64,000 nt of DNA from assembly GCF_019249655.2 (NCBI RefSeq), contig NZ_CP137557.1, positions 3,443,001 to 3,507,000 on the forward strand. Reading direction: 5' to 3'. This document shows positions 55,085 through 63,936 of the stretch, piece after piece. This DNA is from Segatella copri. Its GTDB lineage: Bacteria > Bacteroidota > Bacteroidia > Bacteroidales > Bacteroidaceae. Numbering within the stretch: the stretch's first letter is position 1; every line of letters begins with the position of its first letter. The notes beneath the pieces are model-generated. The model worked only from the letters and a program-made list of their open reading frames with translations, ran no database searches and had not been told where the DNA came from. The position numbers and the translations under genes are program-made.

Positions 55085-55148
55085 TTTTAACTGTTACCTG
55101 TTAACTCTTGAAGGATTCTCTCTTTTCTAAACAATAAGTTCAAAGTAA

Positions 55149-56732
55149 ATGAAGAAATATCTATTTATAGCGCTCCTGGCGTTCCTGGCAGTAACTTCTG
55201 CCAGTGCCCAGCTGCGTATCAAGATGGGCAAGAATAGCCCGATAGAGAAGTTGGGTAGGGCGGAAATCGCCATCATCAACCTCTATGTGGATAGTGTGGA
55301 TGAGAACAAGCTTGTGGAGGATGCCATCAGAGGTATGCTCGAAAAGCTCGACCCTCATTCTTCCTACACCACAGCCAAGGAAACCAAGGCGATGAACGAA
55401 CCGCTGAACGGAAGTTTCGACGGCATCGGCGTTCAGTTTAATATGGTAGATGACTCCCTGCTCGTTATCCAGCCGGTTACCAACGGACCATCAGAGAAGG
55501 TGGGTATCATTGCCGGCGACCGCATCGTTGCCGTAAACGATACCGCCATTTCGGGCGTGAAGATGAGCAAGGAGGAAATCATGAGGCGCCTCCGCGGTCC
55601 TAAGGGAACCACGGTGAATCTTACCATCGTGCGCCGTGGCATCAAGGACAAGCTTACCTTCAAGGTGAAGCGCGACAAGATTCCTGTAACCACGATGGAT
55701 GCGGCTTACATGATTCGTCCGGGCATCGGTTACATCCGATTGGGAAGCTTCGGCCTCACCAGTCATAAGGAGGTGACCATGGCGATGGATTCGCTGAAGA
55801 AGAAGGGTATGAAAGACTTGATTTTCGACTTGGAGGATAATGGCGGCGGCTATCTTCAGACGGCGGCTCAGATAGCCAACGAGTTCCTGGAAAAGGGAGA
55901 TCTCATCGTTTATACCAGCGGTCGTGCGGCTCCACGCCAGGAGTACAAGGCGCAGGCGAACGGCAGATGGCGCAAGGGCAAGGTGGTGGTGCTCACCAAC
56001 GAGTTTACCGCTTCTGCCGCTGAGATTGTTTCCGGAGCCATCCAGGATCAGGACCGTGGTGTAGTGGTTGGTCGCAGAACCTTCGGCAAGGGATTGGTGC
56101 AGCGTCCGCTCACCTTCGATGATGGCAGCGAGATTCGCCTCACCATCGCCCATTATTATACGCCTAGCGGCAGATGCATCCAGAAGCCATATAAAAAAGG
56201 TGATAGACTGGATTATGCGATGGATCTCGACAAGCGATACAAGCACGGCGAGTTCACCAATCAGGACAGCATCCACCTTTCTGACAGCTTGAAGTATTAC
56301 ACATTGCGCAAGCATCGTGTGGTTTATGGTGGCGGCGGAATCATGCCCGATTATTTTGTGCCGCTGGACACAACGAAGTACACCAAGATGCATCGCCAGT
56401 TGGCAGCCAAGAGCATCGTCATCAACCAGAGCTTGAAGTTCATCGATGCGCATCGCAAGGAATTGAAGAATCAGTATAAGGATTTTAATAAGTTCCTGGC
56501 AAGCTACGAGGTTCCTTCTTCGCTCATCGATGCGATTATCGCCGAGGGCAAGAAGGAGAAGATAGAGCCGAAGGATGAGGCTGAATTGGTTCAGACGAAG
56601 AAATATCTGGCCGTGCAGCTGAAGGCACTTGTGGCAAGAGATATTTGGGATATGAGCCAATACTTCCAGGTTTGGAACGAGACCAACGAGATTGTTCAGC
56701 GTGCCGTGAAGCTGCTGACCACAGGGAAGTAA
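55149..56732 (+). CDS. Exported S41-family C-terminal processing protease
   Basis: 527 aa. Signal peptide (cleavage near SASAQ), helical N-terminal region (EDAIRGMLEKLDPHSSY), PDZ domain (about 85-170, with SFDGIGVQFNM and GPSEKVGIIAGDRI), then the protease core with Ser289 in FTASAAEIVSGA and Lys314 in FGKGLVQ. Tsp/CtpA-type enzyme that cuts exported proteins from the C-terminus in the periplasm. It follows parE by 153 nt with a GTTAAC repeat between them, so it may have its own promoter. Confidence 0.94.
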   Translation: MKKYLFIALLAFLAVTSASAQLRIKMGKNSPIEKLGRAEIAIINLYVDSVDENKLVEDAIRGMLEKLDPHSSYTTAKETKAMNEPLNGSFDGIGVQFNMVDDSLLVIQPVTNGPSEKVGIIAGDRIVAVNDTAISGVKMSKEEIMRRLRGPKGTTVNLTIVRRGIKDKLTFKVKRDKIPVTTMDAAYMIRPGIGYIRLGSFGLTSHKEVTMAMDSLKKKGMKDLIFDLEDNGGGYLQTAAQIANEFLEKGDLIVYTSGRAAPRQEYKAQANGRWRKGKVVVLTNEFTASAAEIVSGAIQDQDRGVVVGRRTFGKGLVQRPLTFDDGSEIRLTIAHYYTPSGRCIQKPYKKGDRLDYAMDLDKRYKHGEFTNQDSIHLSDSLKYYTLRKHRVVYGGGGIMPDYFVPLDTTKYTKMHRQLAAKSIVINQSLKFIDAHRKELKNQYKDFNKFLASYEVPSSLIDAIIAEGKKEKIEPKDEAELVQTKKYLAVQLKALVARDIWDMSQYFQVWNETNEIVQRAVKLLTTGK

Positions 56733-56746
56733 CTATAGAAAAAACG

Positions 56747-56770
56747 GCTGTTAACTGTTAACCTGTTAAC
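56747..56770. repeat. GTTAAC-rich interspersed repeat, copy 2
   Basis: Identical to the 24 nt at 55061-55084; preceded by TATAGAAAAAACG as in copy 3. Confidence 0.9.
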
Positions 56771-56790
56771 CCGTGAGGTAATGATATAAG

Positions 56791-56830
56791 AAAAGGTCGT
56801 GAGGTTTCTGATAGAACTTCACGACCTTTT
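56791..56830. terminator. Bidirectional terminator
   Basis: 16-bp stem (56791-56806 with 56815-56830, one G-U pair), 8-nt loop, A/T flanks, between the convergent protease and transporter genes. Confidence 0.9.
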
Positions 56831-56859
56831 ATTGTGCATTTATCTTTTTCCGGATTCAT

Positions 56860-57831
56860 TTACTTCTTCTCATGCATGCGATCCCATTTCAGATAGATTC
56901 CTGCAAGGATGGTGCCCGAAATACTGTGCCAGGCACAGCTGATGGCGCAAGGCAATACGGCGAGAGGCTGGGCAGCAAAGAAATTGCCAGCAAGAACCGT
57001 GGCAAGGCCGGCATTCTGCATTCCCACCTCAATACTGATGGTACGCTTCTTGGCAGTATTGAAGCCCGCCAGTTTTCCGGCAAGCCAGCCCAGAAGATAA
57101 CCCAGGGTGTTGTGGCAGAAAACCACGGCAAAAGTCCAGAGGAAAAGCGATAAGCCACGAGCCACCAAATCATCGTGAACCGTAGAAATCACGCCTCCCA
57201 CGATGATCGCCAGACACGTTACGCTGATGCCCGGCATCAGACTCTGGATGGTAGGGAAGCAATCCTTCTTGCCATAGATATAATTCAAGGCGCAGCCGAT
57301 GGCCACAGGAATAATCGTGACTATCAGAATGTTGATGAACATTCCCACAGCATCTACATGGATAATCTCGCCTGCCGTAATCTTCATCAGCAGCGGAGTC
57401 ATTACTGGCGCAAGAATCGTAGAGGCACAGGTCATTCCCACAGAAAAAGCCACGTCACCATGACACAGATAACTCATGATGTTGCTCGATACGCCGCCGG
57501 GGCAGCAACCCACCAGCAGGATGCCGAGCGACAGGGCTGGGTCAAGATGCCACACATGCACCAGGGTATAAGCCACGCCCGGCATGATGATGAACTGGGC
57601 GCAGGCACCGATGAACACATCCAGCGGGCGCTGAGCCAGAATCTTGAAGTCGTTGGTGGTCAGGGTCAAGCCCATGGTGAGCATGATGATACCGAGAATC
57701 ACGGTTTGGGTAGTTCCGCGCACCCAGTCGAAGGTATGTGGGAAGAAGAATGTAAATACTGCTACACCTATTACAAAAATAGATGTGTAATTGGCCAGCC
57801 AACGGCTGAGCCCTTGAAAAAATCTAAGCAT
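56860..57831 (-). CDS. Bile acid:sodium symporter (BASS) family transporter
   Basis: 323 aa, nine or ten membrane helices. Family marks: MGLTLTTNDFKIL, GCCPGGVSSNIMSYLCHGDVAFSVGMT and EVGMQNAGLA, which form the crossed-helix ion and substrate site. Homologues move bile acids, pyruvate, pantoate or ketopantoate (PanS) with sodium; the substrate here is not readable. coaD lies about 1.4 kb away on the other strand, which is weak support for a pantothenate-related role. Its leader is a long polypurine tract. Confidence 0.88.
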   Translation of the reverse strand: MLRFFQGLSRWLANYTSIFVIGVAVFTFFFPHTFDWVRGTTQTVILGIIMLTMGLTLTTNDFKILAQRPLDVFIGACAQFIIMPGVAYTLVHVWHLDPALSLGILLVGCCPGGVSSNIMSYLCHGDVAFSVGMTCASTILAPVMTPLLMKITAGEIIHVDAVGMFINILIVTIIPVAIGCALNYIYGKKDCFPTIQSLMPGISVTCLAIIVGGVISTVHDDLVARGLSLFLWTFAVVFCHNTLGYLLGWLAGKLAGFNTAKKRTISIEVGMQNAGLATVLAGNFFAAQPLAVLPCAISCAWHSISGTILAGIYLKWDRMHEKK

Positions 57832-57839
57832 AATTCTAT

Positions 57840-57976
57840 TCTTTTAAAAAATCCTGATATTTCTCTATATTTTTTCTATTCTCAATATTTCTCTCTGTTT
57901 CTTTCTGTTCCTCTCTTTTATTGTTATTTATTGTCTCTCTTTCTTTCCTCTCTTTCCTTTCCTCTCTTTCAATATC
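57840..57976 (-). other. Polypurine leader of the BASS transporter gene
   Basis: The gap 57832-58195 has no gene. On the plus strand 57840-57976 is almost all pyrimidine (runs of CTCTCTTTC and CTTTCC), so the transporter mRNA leader, starting near 57975, is almost pure A/G. Confidence 0.8.
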
Positions 57977-57981
57977 GAGTA

Positions 57982-58013
57982 CAAAAGTACATCTTTTCTA
58001 TCGAATAAACAAA
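57982..58013 (-). promoter_or_regulatory. Promoter of the BASS transporter gene
   Basis: TTTG (58010-58013), 20-nt spacer, TACTTTTG (57982-57989), minus strand; predicted leader of about 145 nt. Confidence 0.75.
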
Positions 58014-58160
58014 TTATTTGCCAAGAAAATGACAAATTATAACATTTTTAATAGATAACGCTTGCAATTCTGCACGAATCTTTTTGGATTGTGCAAAATC
58101 ACAAGCAAAAATACAAGCAAAATAATTAGGCTTTTCTTCTTTAATTCCGCAACAAATGTG

Positions 58161-58168
58161 TAACTTTG
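58161..58168 (+). promoter_or_regulatory. -7 box of ruvB promoter
   Basis: TAACTTTG, 28 nt before the ruvB ATG. It shows that the in-frame Met at 58166 cannot be the start. Confidence 0.65.
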
Positions 58169-58195
58169 CACCATATTATCGATAATAGTCATAGA

Positions 58196-59230
58196 ATGAA
58201 CGAAGATTTTGATATAAGACAACAGATGGTTTCGCCTGCCGAAAAGGAATTCGAGAAAGCACTGCGCCCACTGAAGTTCTCCGACTTCAGCGGACAGAAT
58301 GGCGTGGTGGATAATCTCGAAGTCTTCGTAGAGGCTGCCAAGTATCGTGGCGAACCGCTCGACCATACCCTCTTACACGGTCCTCCGGGATTGGGTAAGA
58401 CCACATTGAGTAACATCATCGCCAACGAACTGGGCGTGGGCTTCAAGATTACATCAGGCCCTGTGCTCGATAAGCCGGGCGACCTGGCAGGTATCCTTAC
58501 CTCCCTGGAGCCTAACGATGTACTTTTCATCGACGAGATTCACCGCCTCTCGCCAGTGGTAGAGGAGTATCTCTATTCGGCGATGGAGGATTACCGCATC
58601 GACATCATGATAGACAAGGGTCCTTCGGCACGCAGCATCCAGATAGATCTGAATCCGTTTACCCTCGTGGGAGCCACCACCCGCAGCGGTCTTCTCACGG
58701 CTCCGCTCCGTGCCCGTTTCGGAATCAATCTGCATCTGGAATACTACGACCCTGAGACGCTTCAGAAGATTATCAAGCGAAGTGCGATGCTCCTGAATGT
58801 GCCTATAGAAGATGAGGCGGCAGTAGAAATCTCCCGCCGCTCTCGCGGAACCCCTCGTATTGCCAACTCTTTATTGCGAAGAGTGCGTGATTTCGCCCAG
58901 GTAAAGGGCAACGGAACCATCACCTTCGAGATAGCTCAGGTGGCACTCAAGGCACTGAACATCGACCAGTATGGCTTGGACGAGATAGACAACAAGATTC
59001 TCACCACCATCATCGACAAGTTCCGTGGAGGTCCGGTGGGCGTAAGCACCATTGCCACGGCTATCGGCGAAGATGGCGGCACCGTAGAGGAGGTTTACGA
59101 GCCATTCCTCATCATGGAAGGCTTCATCAAGCGCACGCCTCGTGGACGTATGGCCACCAAGCTTGCCTATGAGCATCTGGGCAGGAATCCGTATGGAAGC
59201 AACATCATGCAGGGCGACCTGTTTGAATAA
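58196..59230 (+). CDS. ruvB: Holliday junction branch-migration helicase RuvB
   Basis: 344 aa from the ATG at 58196. AAA+ domain with Walker A GPPGLGKT (62-69), Walker B FIDE (Asp113, Glu114), sensor GATTR, and a C-terminal winged helix ([12 protein letters not shown]). It drives branch migration with RuvA, which is not in the window. Coding continues 48 nt later with coaD, so the genes may form an operon with ybeY. Confidence 0.97.
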   Translation: MNEDFDIRQQMVSPAEKEFEKALRPLKFSDFSGQNGVVDNLEVFVEAAKYRGEPLDHTLLHGPPGLGKTTLSNIIANELGVGFKITSGPVLDKPGDLAGILTSLEPNDVLFIDEIHRLSPVVEEYLYSAMEDYRIDIMIDKGPSARSIQIDLNPFTLVGATTRSGLLTAPLRARFGINLHLEYYDPETLQKIIKRSAMLLNVPIEDEAAVEISRRSRGTPRIANSLLRRVRDFAQVKGNGTITFEIAQVALKALNIDQYGLDEIDNKILTTIIDKFRGGPVGVSTIATAIGEDGGTVEEVYEPFLIMEGFIKRTPRGRMATKLAYEHLGRNPYGSNIMQGDLFE

Positions 59231-59235
59231 TGAGT

Positions 59236-59263
59236 AGTTATTAGTGATTAGTTATTAGTGATT
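59236..59263. repeat. Two 14-bp tandem repeats before coaD
   Basis: AGTTATTAGTGATT twice in tandem (59236-59249, 59250-59263), in the short gap between ruvB and coaD. Confidence 0.85.
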
Positions 59264-59278
59264 AATGATTAGAGATTG

Positions 59279-59764
59279 ATGAGAATAGGGATATTTACGG
59301 GTACATTCGACCCATTTACGATAGGACATCAGAACATCGCCGAGCGTGCCTTGCCCATGTTCGACAAGCTCGTGATAGCAGTAGCGATGAGCAAGCTGAA
59401 GCACGCCAGCGAGGAAATCTCGAAGCGTGTAGAAGATATCAGAAAGGTTTTCCCGAAGGAATGTGCAGAGCTGGTAGATGCAGAGGATGCATCCAAGGGC
59501 TATCGCCTGGAGGTGGTTGCCTATGATGACCTCACCATCGACCTGGCGCATCGCCTGGGAGCCAAGTTCCTGGTTCGCGGCGTCCGCTCTGCCAAGGATT
59601 TCGAGTACGAGCGAGAGCAGGCGGATATCAACAAGCAGTTGGGCGGCGTAGAAACCATCCTGCTGTTTTCCGACCCAAGATACAGCAGCATCAGCTCAAC
59701 GCTGGTTAGGGAATTGAGGTTCTTCGGAAGAGAAGTAGATGAATTTTTACCAAAAATAAAATAA
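59279..59764 (+). CDS. coaD: Pantetheine-phosphate adenylyltransferase
   Basis: 161 aa from the ATG at 59279, giving MRIGIFTGTFDP; a TTG one codon earlier is not needed. Nucleotidyltransferase motif TIGH (14-17), RGVRSAKDFEYE and SSISSTLVRE are diagnostic. It makes dephospho-CoA from phosphopantetheine and ATP, the fourth step of CoA synthesis. Lies 19 nt before ybeY. Confidence 0.97.
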   Translation: MRIGIFTGTFDPFTIGHQNIAERALPMFDKLVIAVAMSKLKHASEEISKRVEDIRKVFPKECAELVDAEDASKGYRLEVVAYDDLTIDLAHRLGAKFLVRGVRSAKDFEYEREQADINKQLGGVETILLFSDPRYSSISSTLVRELRFFGREVDEFLPKIK

Positions 59765-59783
59765 AAATAGGAGGAAGAAGCGT

Positions 59784-60218
59784 ATGATAACATACAATGT
59801 AGATGGCGTGAAAATGCCAAAGATCAAGAAGCGCGACACCAGTGCCTGGATTCGCAAGGTAGCTGCCTCTCATGGCCGCAAGGTGGGAGAGATAGGCTAT
59901 ATGTTTGTAGATGACGAGAAGATTCTCGAAGTGAACAACGAGTATCTGGGTCATGATTACTATACCGATGTCATCACCTTCGATTACGATGAGGATGATG
60001 TGATTAATGGCGACATCGTGATTTCGCTGGATACGGTTCGTACCAATGCCGAGCAGTTTGGCAAGACCTACGATGATGAGCTTCACCGCGTCATCATCCA
60101 CGGCATCCTGCACCTCTGCGGAATTAACGACAAAGGTCCGGGAGAGCGCGAAATCATGGAGGAGAACGAGAACAAGGCATTAGCCCTGCTCGAAGGTGCT
60201 TCTATATTGAAGAAGTAA
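59784..60218 (+). CDS. ybeY: Endoribonuclease YbeY (16S rRNA maturation)
   Basis: 144 aa. Metal site HGILHLCG with His106 and His110; the third ligand of the usual HxxxHxxxxxH motif is Asp116, a change I recall as common in Bacteroidota. Other family marks: YTDVITFDYDE and GDIVISLDTV. It processes the 16S rRNA 3' end and takes part in ribosome quality control. AGGAGG at about 59769-59774 gives an unusually strong ribosome-binding site for this window. Confidence 0.94.
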   Translation: MITYNVDGVKMPKIKKRDTSAWIRKVAASHGRKVGEIGYMFVDDEKILEVNNEYLGHDYYTDVITFDYDEDDVINGDIVISLDTVRTNAEQFGKTYDDELHRVIIHGILHLCGINDKGPGEREIMEENENKALALLEGASILKK

Positions 60219-60611
60219 ATTCCCCTCAGAATGTGAGGCGTCATCCCCCTCTCATCCTTGGGAAAGTATAGAAAATACAGCTGTTAACTGTTAACCTGTT
60301 AACTCCTTCATGTGGTTAATGATGCGAGCTGTTTGTCTTGGTGATGTTTCTCGTCAGATTTTTAGGCACGGATTACACGGATTTTTCGGAAAAAGAATGA
60401 CTAAAAAAGCAAAAAATAGCAGATTTGGGCTTTTGTTTTGAGTTTCAAGTGGTTGTGGCAGTTGTTGGCTTTAAGTGACGTTCGTGAGGAAATGCGAAAA
60501 TGGCGGATTTGAGAAGTAGAAACGCTTTCAAGTCATTACCTCAAAGAAACTCTCTAATAAGCATTTTTAACGGCTTCGGTTTTTACTTCTCAATTCTGCA
60601 CAGGTTGTGAA
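60219..60611. other. Intergenic region before the integrase
   Basis: No gene seen. It holds the third GTTAAC repeat (60280-60303), a small CACGGATT direct repeat (60365 and 60374) and A-rich sequence. No tRNA gene, so the element is not at a tRNA 3' end here. Confidence 0.6.
60280..60303. repeat. GTTAAC-rich interspersed repeat, copy 3
   Basis: Identical to the copies at 55061 and 56747. Confidence 0.9.
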
Positions 60612-60642
60612 TTTGCCATGCAACTCTCATGATTTAATTTTG
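60612..60642 (+). promoter_or_regulatory. Promoter of the integrase gene
   Basis: TTTG (60612-60615), 19-nt spacer, TAATTTTG (60635-60642); ATG 24 nt downstream. Confidence 0.78.
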
Positions 60643-60665
60643 CACAGAACAAAAAGCAAGGAATT

Positions 60666-61889
60666 ATGAGAAGTACATTCAAGACAGTCTTCTATGTAAA
60701 CGGAAGCAAGGAGAGAAACGGAATTGTCCCTATCATGGGACGTGTGACAATCAACGGAACTATCGCACAGTTCAGTTGCAAGCTGAGCGTGACCAAGGCG
60801 ATATGGGATGCCAAGGGCAACAGAGCCAAAGGCAGAAGCAAGGAAGCCAATGAGGTGAACTTTGCGCTTGATAACATCAAGGCTCAAATCGCTAAGCATT
60901 ACCAACGGCTTTCCGACCGTGAGGCGTTCGTTACCGCTGAAATGGTGAGAAACGCATATCAAGGCATAGGTACGGAGTATGAGACATTACTCAGAGCTTT
61001 TGACAAGGAGAACGCAGCCTTTGCCCAACGCGTGGGAAAAGACCGAGCTGTCCGAACCTACCGCAAGTATCTGACGGTAAGAAAGTACGTTGCCGAGTTC
61101 ATCAAATTTCAGTACAAGCGCAGCGATATGTCCATGAATGAGCTTACCGAGGAGTTCATCCGTGATTTTTGTCTGTATTTGAAGAATGTCATTGGACTCA
61201 CGCAATCTACCATTTGGATATACTCCATACCATTGAAGCATATCGTCACGGCAGCACACTACAACGGCAAGATACAGAGAAATCCGTTTGCCATGTACCA
61301 CGTTGACCCAGACCACAAGGAGCGTGAGTTCTTGACAGAGGAAGAATTGGACATATTTGCAGGAATAGAGTTGGAAAATCCCAACTTTGCTTTTGCGAGA
61401 GACTTGTTTATGTTTGGTTGTTGGACAGGTATCTCTTTCGTTGACATCAAGAATCTTACAGAGGACAATGTTGCCATTATAAGTGGGTCTCCATGGATAG
61501 TTTCTCAGCGTCAAAAGACAGGCGTACCATTCAAAATTAAACTGATAGATGCAGCCATACAGATAATTGAACGTTACAAGCCATTGAGAAAAGATATGCA
61601 CTTGTTTAATATTGGCTCACTTGACATGGTAAACAAGCGTATAAAGAAAGTGGCAAAAATGTGTGGCATCAAGAAGCGAATTTCATTTCATGTAAGCCGG
61701 CATTCGTTCGCAGTTTTGGCTTTAAACTACGGTATGCCGATAGAGAGTGTAAGCAAGATACTGGGACATACGGACATCGCCACAACACAAATTTACGCAA
61801 AGGTGACAAGTACTAAATTGGAGCATGACATATCAGCTTTTGAAAGTCGAATCAAGGGGCATATGCCGACAATGGGGGGAATGGCATGA
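60666..61889 (+). CDS. Tyrosine recombinase, IntDOT-like
   Basis: 407 aa. An arm-binding N-terminal part (about 1-110, IVPIMGRVTING), core-binding domain (about 115-215) and catalytic domain. Catalytic residues seen: Lys284, His342 and Arg345 in FHVSRHSF, His368 in LGHTD and nucleophile Tyr377. The first arginine of the family motif (TGxR) is replaced by Ser257 in CWTGISFVD, as reported for IntDOT of CTnDOT. It would integrate and excise a conjugative transposon. The start codon of the next gene overlaps its stop (ATGA). Confidence 0.93.
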   Translation: MRSTFKTVFYVNGSKERNGIVPIMGRVTINGTIAQFSCKLSVTKAIWDAKGNRAKGRSKEANEVNFALDNIKAQIAKHYQRLSDREAFVTAEMVRNAYQGIGTEYETLLRAFDKENAAFAQRVGKDRAVRTYRKYLTVRKYVAEFIKFQYKRSDMSMNELTEEFIRDFCLYLKNVIGLTQSTIWIYSIPLKHIVTAAHYNGKIQRNPFAMYHVDPDHKEREFLTEEELDIFAGIELENPNFAFARDLFMFGCWTGISFVDIKNLTEDNVAIISGSPWIVSQRQKTGVPFKIKLIDAAIQIIERYKPLRKDMHLFNIGSLDMVNKRIKKVAKMCGIKKRISFHVSRHSFAVLALNYGMPIESVSKILGHTDIATTQIYAKVTSTKLEHDISAFESRIKGHMPTMGGMA

Positions 61890-62260
61890 AAAGGACTGTA
61901 ATCACCGTGGACGGAAATGGAATGTTATCCATTCCGTCCAACTTGCAAGACTTGTGGATGAGTGAGGGTGAATTGGTTGATATGCTTCATGTCACCGCCA
62001 TGAAACTCCATGCTGTGATAAGGTCAATATACAAGGATGGTTTATTGACGGTGTCGGAAGTCCAACAGAAACAGGAAACTTCCAATGGCATTTGGCAAAC
62101 GTTGTATGGCTTTCCGATGATTGTTGCCCTTTGCTTCCGTATAAACTCATACGGGGCCGCTCGGTTTCGTGCCACCATCTTCAAGAGATTGTACGGGGCA
62201 AAAGAGAAAAGTAGTGTCATTATCCTACAACTCAATAGAAGAACAACCGCCTTTAGTTGA
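61886..62260 (+). CDS. Small protein encoded with the integrase, unknown function
   Basis: 124 aa, overlaps the integrase stop by 4 nt and so is translationally coupled. Sequence starts MKRTVITVDGNGMLSIPSNLQDLWMSEGELVDMLHV, a mixed strand/helix pattern that could be a small DNA-binding protein; the C-terminus is basic. No family recognised. Genes in this place often help excision or regulate the integrase. Confidence 0.7.
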   Translation: MKRTVITVDGNGMLSIPSNLQDLWMSEGELVDMLHVTAMKLHAVIRSIYKDGLLTVSEVQQKQETSNGIWQTLYGFPMIVALCFRINSYGAARFRATIFKRLYGAKEKSSVIILQLNRRTTAFS

Positions 62261-63225
62261 ATGTCCTCTTGCTTGTTTGTTGGCTTGGCGCTGTCGTACT
62301 GTCGTGAATAAGTACTGAAGCATAAGCATGACATTCTTACTTGTAGGGGGATGAGTTCTGTTCCTAAAAATGACGGACAAAACACCCCTTATTTTTGTTG
62401 AATTGTTGAATATGATGAAAGAAGTATTGAACATCAGGCATTTACGGTTCAACATATTCTCAACAAATCTCTCAACAAAAGAAAGATAATGTTGAAAAGA
62501 GAAAACCATGAACACCATTCCTTTCTTTCTTTTTTGCCCAGTAATTTGTTGTGTAGAGCTATTTGTTGAGAGTTTGTTGAGGGTATAAGTGGTTGGTTCT
62601 CATAAAGATAACACCTATCTTCAACAATTCAACGTTTTACATGCCCTCACTTGGTACGCTGTAAAATGTGCTTGTGGATTAATTGGCAACCGCTCTATTC
62701 TCCGAAATGGTTGCAGCAACGTTCCTTGGAGGCTTTGCGCCTCCAGCCACTTGGGCGAACCTCCGCAGTGTTTTAGCATGGCATTAGATTTATGCAGACT
62801 ATACCGAGGACACACAGCACACTCGGCATAGTTCACAAAGGAAATCAACAACACACAACTGAAACACTTGGCAAGTTTCACACTGAAAATATCACCTTTT
62901 CCTTTGCAAACTCCATGTACAAAGTAGCTTGTGTCTGTGACCTTGTTCTTTCAATGTGGCAGCTTTGATGTTTGGCGTAAATTGAGAGAATTAAGGTCTG
63001 CAACCTTGGGCATGGAAAGCCGAAAGGCAAATATCTCGTCTTTTGTTCTTAGAGGAGGGAGCGAGGTTATGTTTCGGGAACCCCAAAACTCCTCGCTCCA
63101 CCATGAGGGTGGAGAATTTTTGCTCCCGATGGTCGCAGAAAATGAGTATACCAACTGCAATTACTGCCATTATATGCTAAATTTTGTTATATATCTATAT
63201 AATTGTGTTAATAATATTCTTTTTC
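62261..63225. other. Non-coding region of the mobile-element end
   Basis: About 1 kb without a convincing gene. It holds TTGTTGA-type repeats (62395-62634), a GGAGGC/GCCTCC hairpin near 62730-62746 and a GGAGCGAGG/CCTCGCTCC dyad (63058-63066 with 63091-63099, 24-nt loop). Short Cys-rich frames on both strands (62589-62881) look like chance. Confidence 0.6.
62395..62634. repeat. Cluster of TTGTTGA/TCAACAA repeats
   Basis: At least seven copies in both orientations (about 62395, 62403, 62460, 62472, 62563, 62574, 62621). Two copies on each side form a 20-21 nt inverted repeat, 62459-62479 against 62562-62581. Iteron-like; possible binding array. Confidence 0.75.
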
Positions 63226-63257
63226 TTTGGCAGTTAAAGAAAAGCATCCTATCTTTA
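63226..63257 (+). promoter_or_regulatory. Promoter of the 63301 gene
   Basis: TTTG (63226-63229), 20-nt spacer, TATCTTTA (63250-63257), one mismatch to the -7 consensus. Confidence 0.65.
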
Positions 63258-63300
63258 TAAGCAAAACAATTAATTTAAATTGAAACAAAATTAAATAGTC

Positions 63301-63936
63301 ATGCGTATGAAAAAGTTGATTTTTATGTTTCTTGCTATTCTTCTTTGTGGAATAGTTCAAGCTCAGAATGCAGAAGTAACCTTGAACAACGGCACCTTTG
63401 TGAAAGGTGACATTAAGAAGTTTTCCTTTAATGTAGACAATTACCATGAGTTCAGAATCAAAAAAACTGATGGTGAGAAGGCAGACTTCGCATCTACTGA
63501 TGTAAAAGAGATAAAATACTATAACAAGAAGGCTGGAGAATGGGAAAACTGGATTCCGATGGTTGCCCAGATGGGAATGAGCATGTCTTATAAAGAGAAT
63601 CCGAAACTCTACAAAAATCCGGTATTCCTTCAGCCAGTTTATGAGGGGAAAAACATTTCTGCCTATATTCACTATATAAACACAGCTACCCATGTGAAAT
63701 CGGGAAGTATTTACAGATTGGCTATCATGTTTTATTACAAAGCCAAGAATGAGGACTTTGCAAGAACCTATTATTTGAAGGATAATAGCATTGGAGGAAT
63801 TGGTCAAAAGACTGTGCTAAAAATGTATTTTAAAGGTTATCCTCAGATAAAGGAAATACTCAAAGGTCTAAGTATGAAAGAGATTCGTAAAGACCCTACT
63901 ATATTAGTCAGAAAACTTGATGAAGTTTTGGAATAA
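63301..63936 (+). CDS. Exported protein of unknown function, 211 aa
   Basis: Signal peptide (MKKLIFMFLAILLCGI..., cleavage near VQAQ); the Met at 63307 is an equal candidate start. The mature N-terminus AEVTLNNGTFVKGDIKKFSF is a small beta motif seen in many exported Bacteroidota proteins of unknown role; the rest has no recognised domain. Own promoter. It appears to be ordinary chromosome beyond the integrase remnant. Confidence 0.72.
   Translation: MRMKKLIFMFLAILLCGIVQAQNAEVTLNNGTFVKGDIKKFSFNVDNYHEFRIKKTDGEKADFASTDVKEIKYYNKKAGEWENWIPMVAQMGMSMSYKENPKLYKNPVFLQPVYEGKNISAYIHYINTATHVKSGSIYRLAIMFYYKAKNEDFARTYYLKDNSIGGIGQKTVLKMYFKGYPQIKEILKGLSMKEIRKDPTILVRKLDEVLE

Larger units (their letters stand above)
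60600..63200 (+). mobile_element. Integrase end of a CTnDOT-like conjugative transposon, probably a remnant
   Basis: The integrase, a small overlapping gene and about 1 kb of non-coding DNA with TTGTTGA repeats and hairpins match what is found at the integrase end of Bacteroidota conjugative transposons. No mobilisation, transfer or cargo gene follows before 63226, where an ordinary exported-protein gene begins. Borders are approximate; I did not find a clear attachment-site pair. Confidence 0.55.

Noticed and set aside
60219..60665. tRNA gene as attachment site of the integrase element
   Set aside because: No cloverleaf or CCA-like end is visible; IntDOT-type integrases do not need a tRNA target.
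62589..62881. Short Cys-rich frames on both strands after the integrase
   Set aside because: No ribosome site or promoter, overlapping on both strands, odd composition; likely non-coding element DNA.
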